From: Acanthococcus lagerstroemiae
Lineage: Eukaryota; Arthropoda; Insecta; Hemiptera; Eriococcidae
DNA length: 64,000 nucleotides
Direction of reading: 5' to 3'
NCBI GenBank assembly: GCA_031841125.1
Contig: CM063114.1
Coordinates: 59,707,053 to 59,771,052, forward strand
This document shows, in pieces, positions 56,397-64,000 of this stretch (positions are counted from its first letter, which is position 1; every line of letters begins with the position of its first letter). The notes beneath the pieces are model-generated. The model made no database searches, had not been told where the DNA came from, and saw only the letters and a program-made list of their open reading frames with translations. The position numbers and the translations under genes are program-made.

Positions 56397-59297
56397 ATGG
56401 CAGTTTCCTTTCTCCAGATCAATACCAACCACTCTAGGAGTGCACAAGACCTTGCTATAGATACTGCAAACCACGTAGGCTCAGACGTCATTGTGATAAC
56501 TGAACCACACTTCTACCATGGATCTATGTCCAGTACACCTGGCTGGCTCCAAATATCAATTGAGAGGGTTGCCATTCTTCATAAGAGAACTCTTCAAGTG
56601 GAGTATATTCAGTCACTTCAAGACTTCGCAGTAGTGGCCAGGATTGGTACTGTAATAATAATTGCAGTATACTTACCCCCAACTGATCCAGGGTGCACTG
56701 AGAAGTTTCAACTTCTTGGAAGAATAACCGAGCGTCAAGATAGAGTTATCCTACTTGGAGATCTAAACTGTAGACATGGCCTCTTTACTGATGCAGCCAC
56801 TCGACCAAGGGATATAGCCATGGACGACTTCATTCTCCAGCATGGCCTCAAAATTGAGAATAATGGAACACCAACCTGTAATCACCAAGGCAGACAGACA
56901 GTAAATGACTACACCCTCACCAGTGGCATAGATGTCACAGGATGGAGGGTTTTAGATAAAGAATCATTATCAGACCACAGCTTCATTGTGTTCCAAGCGG
57001 AAATTGGGGTCGCTCCAACAGCTGTCATGAAGAAAAAGCTTGATATGGAGGCTGTCCTAGACATTCTTAAGGATGTGAACGCCCACCCTCGTCTCCTAGA
57101 CTACGACTCAGCAGATAACACCTCTCTCAATGCAGCCACCATTACTAACTGGATATCTAATCTAGTTGCAACAAACACTGTCTCCACCCCTGTTCGAACA
57201 GCCTCCTACTGGATGACTCCAACCATCAGACAGCTCCTTGAAACTCTGAAGAGAACTAGAAGACGGGCAACTAGGTGCAGAGATCTGGACACCAAACAAT
57301 CTCTGAGGAGGATTGCCCGTAGCCTGAGGAAAGATATTTGTCTCCAGATCAAGAGAAGTAAGGAAGCTGCCTGGAGGTCTTTCACTACAAAAGATAAGCC
57401 ATGGGGGAAGCCTTATAAGCTAGTTGTAAAAGCCGGAACCACCCCATCACAACTGATCTGTGATGAAGAACTCTTAACAGCTAAGCTTGGACCTACAGGA
57501 CGAGAACCTCTAATGCAGTTGGTTTTCGCTGAAACCACAGATCAAGAAGAGGTCTCAAATATCACCCGTGCTGAAGTGAGTACGTACCTGAAGAAGAGCT
57601 GTAACCGCTCCGCACCGGGCCCTGATGGGGTGAACTATAAGGTCCTAAAAATAGTTCATAAGGAAGCTCCATCCTTGTTACCAAATTTGTTCAATGGATG
57701 CCTTCAATATGGAGTCTTCCCGGCGCAATGGAAGTCTGGTAAAGTTGTCTGGATTCCCAAACCAGGCAAGGATCCGTCAACTCCAGAAGCCTACAGACCA
57801 ATCACCTTGCTGTCAACTATTGGAAAAACATTTGAAAAGTGTCTCAACAAGCGGATCATGAAGCATGCAGATGATAAACTTCTTACCTCCAGATTCCAAT
57901 TTGGCTTCAGGTCTCAGAGGAGCACTGAGGACTGCATCCACGAAGCTGTGGACAAGATCACAAGGAGTCGCGAATGCTGGAACCTGACCTGCGCAATCTC
58001 GTTTGATATAAAAGGCGCCTTTGACAATGTGAGCTGGAACCATATCTTGAATGAACTCATCCGGAATGAATACCCAAGTCATCTTACCCGGGTAATTCGT
58101 GATTACTTCACAGAGCGGAAAGCATTTAGCGGCAATGCTGTTGTACATCTAGAGAAGGGCTGCCCACAAGGCTCTGTACTGGGCCCAACTCTATGGAATG
58201 TAGCCTACAATCCTGTCATTAAGGCAGTTGAAGCTCTGGATATAAATATTACCTGCTATGCGGACGACACGCTGCTAATAGTACATAGCCAGACGGACAA
58301 TCAGATAAAACATCGCATTGAGGAAATGGTCATCCTGATGGAAGAACTGGTGGCCCCCGCTGGTCTCCAGCTAAACACGGGGAAAACGGAAGTCATTGTG
58401 TTCCTTGGCAATCAGTTCCGGCACAGAAGACCACCCACAATCACTATCAAGTTGGCAGGCTCTGCAATTGAATCTAAGCCCGAGCTGAAGTACCTGGGTA
58501 TGATCCTCGACTGCAACCTGGAATGGTCACCACATATTCAGTACATGTGTCAAAAAGCGGACAAGGTCATCCCTCGACTGGTGGCAGTTTGCCAAAACAC
58601 CTTTGGCTACTCCAACCAAGCTAGACGTATAATGTTTAATGGCACTATTGGTGCATACTTTCGCTACGGAGCAACACTCTTCTCCCACCGACTTGACGCC
58701 AACCGGCAAATTATTAACCGACTCCACCGCAGGATGGTGTTATGCTGTGCCAGATTGTATCGGACAGTATCATACCAGCCTGCCACAGTTATTTGCGGTG
58801 CTCGGCCGCTAATCCTGGACATTGCTGTTGGGTCACTTCTGACCTGTAGAAAGAAAGGCTGGGCCCCTGCAGGGAACTCAATTATTCCCTTGCCGGGGGA
58901 TCCACTCCATGTGTCTCCCACAGAATACAGAAAGACAGTCGACAGATGTGCTACTCAGAAGTGGCAGAAGATGTATGAAGAAGCACCTCACGGAAGTTGG
59001 ACCAAGACCCTGCTTCCTAAGGTTGTGAACGAGGCTCCCAGGGACTTGGACTTCTACTTGGCCCAAGGACTGAGTGGCCACGGCTGCTTCAAGAACTTCC
59101 TTCACCGTATTGGAAAAGTAGACTCACCATCATGCTCGTGCTCCCCAGATGAAGAGGAATCGGCCGAGCATATCCTCAAGTACTGTCCACGCTTTGAAGT
59201 TGGAAGGCCTCCAGTTCTGGATGGTCGGTGCCCTCGAAGCAGGCAGTACATCTCAAGGACAGTTGCCACTCTCTGGGCTTTAGAGAACCCAAGCTAA
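56397..59297 (+). CDS. Element C ORF2 (APE endonuclease-reverse transcriptase, 966 aa)
   Basis: Intact. Starts two bases after the ORF1 stop (TAGTCATG), so translation probably depends on reinitiation. Endonuclease: LQINTNHSRSAQDLA, VIVITEPHFYHG, VILLGDLNCRHGLF, VNDYTLTSG and ESLSDHSF. Reverse transcriptase: RSAPGPDGVNYKVLK, WIPKPGKDPST, YRPITLLSTIGKTFEK, SFDIKGAFDNVSW, GCPQGSVLGPTLWN and YADD at 58257-58268. C-terminal: GHGCFKNFLHRIG, then knuckle CSCSPDEEESAEHILKYC. Shorter than B by ~75 residues, mainly for lack of the acidic insertion. Confidence 0.95.
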   Translation: MAVSFLQINTNHSRSAQDLAIDTANHVGSDVIVITEPHFYHGSMSSTPGWLQISIERVAILHKRTLQVEYIQSLQDFAVVARIGTVIIIAVYLPPTDPGCTEKFQLLGRITERQDRVILLGDLNCRHGLFTDAATRPRDIAMDDFILQHGLKIENNGTPTCNHQGRQTVNDYTLTSGIDVTGWRVLDKESLSDHSFIVFQAEIGVAPTAVMKKKLDMEAVLDILKDVNAHPRLLDYDSADNTSLNAATITNWISNLVATNTVSTPVRTASYWMTPTIRQLLETLKRTRRRATRCRDLDTKQSLRRIARSLRKDICLQIKRSKEAAWRSFTTKDKPWGKPYKLVVKAGTTPSQLICDEELLTAKLGPTGREPLMQLVFAETTDQEEVSNITRAEVSTYLKKSCNRSAPGPDGVNYKVLKIVHKEAPSLLPNLFNGCLQYGVFPAQWKSGKVVWIPKPGKDPSTPEAYRPITLLSTIGKTFEKCLNKRIMKHADDKLLTSRFQFGFRSQRSTEDCIHEAVDKITRSRECWNLTCAISFDIKGAFDNVSWNHILNELIRNEYPSHLTRVIRDYFTERKAFSGNAVVHLEKGCPQGSVLGPTLWNVAYNPVIKAVEALDINITCYADDTLLIVHSQTDNQIKHRIEEMVILMEELVAPAGLQLNTGKTEVIVFLGNQFRHRRPPTITIKLAGSAIESKPELKYLGMILDCNLEWSPHIQYMCQKADKVIPRLVAVCQNTFGYSNQARRIMFNGTIGAYFRYGATLFSHRLDANRQIINRLHRRMVLCCARLYRTVSYQPATVICGARPLILDIAVGSLLTCRKKGWAPAGNSIIPLPGDPLHVSPTEYRKTVDRCATQKWQKMYEEAPHGSWTKTLLPKVVNEAPRDLDFYLAQGLSGHGCFKNFLHRIGKVDSPSCSCSPDEEESAEHILKYCPRFEVGRPPVLDGRCPRSRQYISRTVATLWALENPS

Positions 59298-59760
59298 CTC
59301 ATGGCCCGGAGCATCCCCTCGTTGCCTGACCCCGAAAGGGTGTAGGGCGCGGGTTCCTATGATGCCAAGGCGGAGGATAGTAATGGAGGAACAGGAGATA
59401 GAAAAGAAGACGAAGACCTGACCAAGAAAGAGCAATAAGCAGACTTGCCCAAGCAACCGGTAAAAGGGGTGGAAGAAGGGAGGGACTGTTGAGAAGCCAA
59501 CAGGTTGAGAAACCAACAGGCGCTACAGTCTCCCCCCCCCACAACCTGAAGATTGACCACCAAAAAGAAGAGGAAAATGAAAGCACAAAACTTATTACTA
59601 AGATTGTAAAGTAAATTAATGACTGTGAAAGTCATCCCTCCCTCCCAAGAAGCAGCGCCCCCTCCTCGTGGGCCTAACCGGGATACGGGCCCCACTTTGG
59701 CCTCGGGGCCCGGCAAGTGCGCGGGGAGACAGAAAGAAAAAAAAAAAAAAAAAAAAAAAA
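59298..59760 (+). other. Element C 3' UTR and poly(A)
   Basis: GGGTGTAGGGCGCGGGTTCC at ~59338 corresponds to the motif ~45 nt after the ORF2 stop in A. A second block at ~59665-59725 (GGGCCTAACCGGG...GGGGCCCGGCAAG) corresponds to B's 3' block. Poly(A) is preceded by AGAAAG. Confidence 0.75.
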
Positions 59761-59788
59761 GGTTAGGTTAGGTTAGGTTAGGTTAGGT
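59761..59788 (+). repeat. (TTAGG)n between elements C and D
   Basis: About 5.5 GGTTA units between C's poly(A) and D's TCCCGG start. Confidence 0.93.
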
Positions 59789-60897
59789 TCCCGGCCCCCG
59801 GAGGGGGCCGGGGCCCCCACTTGGGGGGCACCCAAAAGGTGTTTCCCCCTGGTCGGGGGCCTCGGCCACTGATGAAGGGACAAGGTGGCACATCATCTAC
59901 CGGGCGCGTCCCCAGGTGGCGGATAGGGGGGCAGTGGATGGAGGACTCAACCTCCGTCTGCTGTGCCAGAAATGGCCGCGGACCACTGTGCAATGCTCTT
60001 TTCGGCGGGTCCAGGAGCATTAGAAGTAAAGAAGTATGGAACCCACATGTCTTGGCCTTGTTCAAAATTCAAAATTCGTCGTTCTTGGCCTGGCCAGTGG
60101 CGCTGGTCTGGGGGGCTCGGTGGCGGCACGCCTTCACGTCTGAAGGGGGGCGCCTTCACGTCCGACTTGTCGGGTTACGTACTGCCGTCCCCTGACAGGT
60201 TACGTACTGCCGTGTCGGTGCCGGCTCCGCGGAGCGCACTGCTGGACAGGGAAAATCCAGGCGATAGGAGAAGGAAAACTCCGACAGATAAACCCACCTG
60301 GTACTCTGCATTGCATAGGGAGATGGCTAGCGGCCGGGTCGAAGATCAGGCCGCATTGCACATGCCAAATCCCAAGGTCCAACAGCAATGTTGTGGCCGG
60401 CGGACTCCAGGGACAGCCGAGCTGCAGAGCACGAGGGCCGGCCCTCAGCAGCAAGGAATAGGGGAAGTTGCGGTCTTCGCGAACTCGAACCGGCTACTTA
60501 GCATATGTTAATCATAAGATGTAATAGTATAAGATCGCACCCCCGACATGCGGACCTCTCCCCGCATGCCACCGTCACCTTCCTTCCTTCCAGTCCCCCG
60601 TCCATCTCTCACAGTCTCGGCCGAGGTTCACCCAGTCACCCCCTCTGGTTGTATCACCCATCACCAAGAATTGGGTCATACTGGGAAGTAAGCGGCTTCC
60701 TGTAACCCTAGCGACATGGGAGTATGACCCGAGGGTTCTGTTCTAATCTCTTCGCCTCACCCTTACCCTCCTCAAATTCCCCCTCCTTAACCCCCCATCA
60801 CGTGTACTCTACTCAACTCTGTCAACATCTCACCCCCTGCCAGCAGGGATAAACTGGCGTGGTCCACCAGCGTTATTGGTGGAACAAATGATGTACG
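59789..60897 (+). promoter_or_regulatory. Element D 5' leader
   Basis: Almost identical to A's leader, with small indels near 60330 and 60510. Same GC-rich start, same internal direct repeats. Confidence 0.78.
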
Positions 60898-63203
60898 ATG
60901 TCCGAGAGAAAGATAATGCCGGCCGGTGAAAGCCCGGTACCCGGTACGGTGGGGGTTGGCTCCGTTGCCCTGCCGGATCGTCAGCCAACGAGACGAGCAA
61001 AACTACACTTGGAGAGAAACCAAAGGGGACAGGCCCCATTACAGCACCCTCCCACACTAACCAGGACCAAGGCCCCAAGGCCCACGACACGTTGGATGAA
61101 GGAGAAGGCCAGGAAATCCCAGTCGAAGACATCACAACTCCACTGGATGGAAAGGGAAAAGTATCAGCAGTAAACTACTCTGAAGAGGAGATAGAAGAAG
61201 TAGACGTGCAGAAGCAACCGAAAGTACCCAACCGAGTCCTCACAAGTAAAGAGAGGCAGAAATTCTATGGCGTCCTGGCACGACTGCCAGGCGAATCAGA
61301 CAGAGAATATAACAGCAGGAAAAGCCGAGTTGGGAAGGAACGGGCAAAAATGGAGAAGCGAGCCGAAACTGCCACCAAACTCAATTCGAGCCAGCTGTCA
61401 GGCAAGTCGGCAAGCTCGACACCAAACTTGACTCCCCCCTTCGCCACACCCCTATCATCGCCGGGCAGTGGAGGCATGTATAACTTCATGCGAAAGAAGT
61501 CCGCGCCATCGCTGACAACAGGAAAAACAACGATGGTTTTTGGTCTCTCCTCACCATCAAAGATAGATGATGACAGGAACGCAAATAGGAAACGGGTGAA
61601 GGTAAACCAAACCCCAAGCCCTACAAACAGCCCCGTAAAAGTCGACCCAATGCTGACTACTGCTAGGGAGGAGGCTAGATTGTACAAGAAGCAGCTGGAC
61701 ACCGCCCAGAACGAGATTAAACGACTACGAGAGGAACTCCAGCAACCCATCCAGACAGCCGAGGTACTCCAAAAACAGCTGGAGGAGGAAAGGAGGGAGA
61801 AGGATAAGCTGGCTGCTGAAAAAAGCAGACTGGTAAAGATGTTTGATGAAATGCGGCAGCAAATCCAGAGGCTGACTACTGAGGTGGAGAAGCTCCGAAA
61901 GGAGAGACTAGCCAGTCGAGACACCACCCCAGTAGCAGCAGCGGCGGCAACAGCAATTGGGCTGGACCACTCCCAGGCATCCTCAATGCAGGAGATGCTG
62001 AGGCGCATGATCCAGGAAGAGTTGAGACCTATAATTGAGACCAAAAGACCGACCATGGCTGAGATTGTACGAAAAAGCACGACTTCCCAGCCCCCACTAC
62101 CCGGAACATCCGGGAACCCAAGCGGGGAAGCCAGCAGGGGACAAAGACAGCACAACCAACAGCCGCAGCAACAGCAGCAACAACAACCAAAGCAGCAGCC
62201 GCAACAACAGCCAAAGCAGCAACCGAAGAAGAAGAAGCAGCAGCAGCAACAACCGCAAAGAAACAAGCCGCAACAGCAGGGCCAACAACAAAGGCCGCCG
62301 CTGCAACAGCAACCACAGGAAGGGGAATGGAGGACTGTGTCCAAGGGCAAGAACAGGAGAGAGGCCAACAGACAACGGAAAGTGACCCTCCAACCGAAAA
62401 AAAAGAACCCAAATGCCGTGCTGGTGGTTCCAGCGGAAGGCAGCACGTCACCGCCAATAAGGGAGCTTCAAACAATGTCAGCCAGGGAACTAGGAATAAA
62501 AAATACGGTCCCCTTCCCATCAGGCGCTGTCCTTGTAACCTGCGAAAACAAAGAAAAGGCACAGCGGCTGAAGGAAGCAGTGACGAAAAAGGCTCACAAC
62601 ATCAAAATAAAGGAGGAAACAATCAGAAATACCCAGGTGAGACTGCACGACGTTCCCTGTGGTATGACACTGGACGAGGTCACGTACTACGTGACAAGGG
62701 AATTCAAAGGTGCAATCCATAACCTAAGTCTGGTGTCATACAAAAACAGTAATGAGACCCAGTTGGCGGTGATCGAAGCCTCACCTCAGCTCTATGAGGA
62801 AATGGCAACCAGTGGGAAGAGGAGGCTAAGACTGGGGTGGACCATTGGGCGCCTAGACATCAGCCCAACAATCATGAGATGTAGTCGATGCCACCAGCTT
62901 GGGCACAGGGAGAAGCACTGCCGGCTGGAAGCAGAAATACCCGCACCGCAGCAGGGCACATGCGTGGACTGCAGCGAGTATAACAGAAGGGCAAAAGAAG
63001 CTGGGCTCCCGAGGTACCGCCAAAGGAGTGCCAATCATAAGACAGGAGACCGAACGTGCATCTCACTGCAGAACTTAAAAGCCAAACTGCGCCCAAAACT
63101 GCCTAGCAGAAGCAGCAGTAGATCGGAGGAGCTGCAAGAGGATCCCACAACAGCAACTGCAAACGTTCCCCCAGCAGCCACTGTTGAAGTCATGGACGAG
63201 TGA
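60898..63203 (+). pseudogene. Element D ORF1 (Gag-like), 1-nt frameshift near the start
   Basis: The A-type start codon is at 60898, but at ~60967-60970 the run GTTGCCCTG has one C fewer than A's GTTGCCCCTG. That throws the frame into a stop near 61173. The correct frame is otherwise open and includes an in-frame ATG at 61092, giving 703 residues to 63203. Coiled coil, Gln-rich tract and both Cys/His sets (CSRCHQLGHREKHC, CVDCSEYNRRAKEAGL...H...C) are intact. Relative to A there is a small in-frame insertion (GEGQE) near residue 70. The C-terminal part from the end of the Gln tract is much more diverged from A than the N-terminal part. Confidence 0.88.
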
Positions 63204-63205
63204 TG
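63201..63205 (+). promoter_or_regulatory. TGATG stop-start overlap between ORF1 and ORF2 (element D)
   Basis: Same arrangement as in element A: ORF1 TGA at 63201-63203, ORF2 ATG at 63203-63205. Confidence 0.7.
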
Positions 63206-64000
63206 GCCAGCTTTATAAAAACTCTATATGCCAATACCAACCATGCAAGGGCAGCGATGGACCATGTCCAGCAGGTTGCCCTTGCAGGAAACTACGACCT
63301 TGTAGTGCTGACGGAGCCACTGGTAACGAGAGGCAGGATCAGTGCCCCAGGATGGAATTCGACAGTCAGTGGGAGGGCAGCCATTCTTGTCCGGGCGGAT
63401 GTTTACCATACGCCCCTACCCAACATCTTCCCAGATGTGGTAGCCGTCAGAATTGCGGGGACAACAATGGTTGCCATATACTGCTCCCCGAACGAAAACA
63501 TGGAGGCGACTATCGACAACGCTACAGAAATGCTGAACTCCATTGAGGGCCCTGTGGTGGTGCTCGGAGATTTCAACTGTAGGACGGCACTGCTGCAGGG
63601 CTACACTACCAACGAACGGGGAGCAGTGTTCGAAGACTTTCTCGTTACCAGTGGACTAAGCCTACGCAATCCCCCAGACATAACCTGGAGACGGGGGGAC
63701 ATCAGTGGCGTAAATGATTATATCTGCAGCAGGGAGGTCTCTCCACAAGTAAAAGTTTTACTGGACGAGGACTCCCTGAGCGACCACCTGCTGATACAGG
63801 TCATCATGAAGGAAACAAGAGAAGTACGAAAAGAACCGACCACTGTCACCTGCCCGGAGAGGTTAAAAGAAGAGATACAGAAGATGGCCATTGAGCCGAT
63901 CAACCTAATAAATAGCACAGAAGAAATTGACCAGTATGTGAACAACCTGACCAGGAGACTACAGGTGGCAGTGGTCAGCTCCAGTCGGAAGGTGACCCGA
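63203..64000 (+). CDS. Element D ORF2, 5' part (endonuclease domain), runs off the window
   Basis: 266 open codons to the window end. Endonuclease motifs are complete: LYANTNHARAAMD, LVVLTEPLVTRG, GPVVVLGDFNCRTALLQG, GVNDYICS and DSLSDHLL. At the site where A is frameshifted, D reads NPPDITWRRGD without a break, so D shows the ancestral frame. The reverse transcriptase lies beyond the window. Confidence 0.9.
   Translation, partial: MASFIKTLYANTNHARAAMDHVQQVALAGNYDLVVLTEPLVTRGRISAPGWNSTVSGRAAILVRADVYHTPLPNIFPDVVAVRIAGTTMVAIYCSPNENMEATIDNATEMLNSIEGPVVVLGDFNCRTALLQGYTTNERGAVFEDFLVTSGLSLRNPPDITWRRGDISGVNDYICSREVSPQVKVLLDEDSLSDHLLIQVIMKETREVRKEPTTVTCPERLKEEIQKMAIEPINLINSTEEIDQYVNNLTRRLQVAVVSSSRKVTR

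Larger units (their letters stand above)
53442..59760 (+). mobile_element. Element C: intact, most divergent SART/TRAS-like element
   Basis: About 6.3 kb, with both ORFs open and poly(A) at ~59736-59760. Coding sequence is distinctly more A/T-rich than in A, B and D, and the proteins are only distantly related to theirs. Yet its leader is close to that of A and D over ~1.1 kb, and the similarity extends into the first ORF1 codons. Candidate autonomous copy. Confidence 0.93.
59789..64000 (+). mobile_element. Element D: SART/TRAS-like element, cut by the window end
   Basis: Leader 59789-60897, ORF1 60898-63203, ORF2 from 63203 onward past the window. Near-identical to A through the leader and the first ~60% of ORF1, then strongly diverged, then near-identical again in the endonuclease, then diverged. 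The 3' half lies beyond the window. Confidence 0.92.

Noticed and set aside
1..64000. CRISPR arrays, bacterial operons, rRNA and tRNA genes
   Set aside because: Spliced gene structure and retroelements show a eukaryotic genome. No spaced direct-repeat array or recognisable rRNA was seen. tRNA genes could not be excluded by eye; a covariance-model scan would be needed.

Overview
The window is from a eukaryote, most likely an insect. One single-copy gene with 12 coding exons and 60-200 bp introns encodes a clear VPS52 homologue. The rest is transposable elements, and the right third is a head-to-tail array of non-LTR retrotransposons separated by short (TTAGG)n tracts, the insect telomere repeat. 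The exact taxon cannot be read from the sequence. TTAGG on the + strand runs rightward, so if the array is truly telomeric the chromosome end lies to the right and the left side is subtelomeric.

Layout. 1-1.4 kb: back-to-back foldback/MITE elements. 1.79-4.76 kb: VPS52 (+). 5.2-8.3 kb: two tandem arrays, one of degenerate palindromic units and one of ~292 bp units that ends in inverted copies. 8.3-9.9 kb: a small MITE, an X-box-like palindrome and a decayed three-exon gene. 9.9-16.4 kb: AT-rich and low-complexity DNA with a Ty3/gypsy integrase relic. 16.4-16.8 kb: MULE transposase remnant. 16.85-23.9 kb: Ty1/copia element with ~98% identical LTRs but a pol that is internally deleted and broken, followed by an inverted diverged LTR. 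25.5-26.0 kb: hAT-type MITE with a perfect 8-bp duplication. 26.78-32.29 kb: piggyBac-like element with unusually long (~175 bp) terminal inverted repeats. Its transposase is split by a second hAT-like MITE (483 bp, 8-bp duplication). 32.3-39.8 kb: mostly unassigned DNA with hairpins, a 103-bp tandem duplication and a possible retrocopy.

39.8-64.0 kb: four tandem SART/TRAS-like (R1-clade) elements, A to D, all on the + strand. Each starts with nearly the same GC-rich leader. Those that end inside the window finish in poly(A) directly followed by (G)GTTAGG repeats. B and C have intact ORF1 and ORF2. A has a 1-nt frameshift in ORF2, D has a 1-nt frameshift in ORF1, and D's ORF2 runs off the window. 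ORF1 encodes a coiled-coil, Gag-like protein with Cys/His knuckles. ORF2 encodes an APE-type endonuclease, a reverse transcriptase (YADD) and a C-terminal zinc knuckle. In A and D the two ORFs overlap as TGATG, which suggests stop-restart translation.

The most interesting signal is the mosaic structure of this array. Families with very different proteins share almost the same 5' leader, and in A versus C the sharing continues into the first codons of ORF1. A and D alternate between near identity and strong divergence along their length. This points to repeated recombination, gene conversion or template switching among telomeric retroelements.
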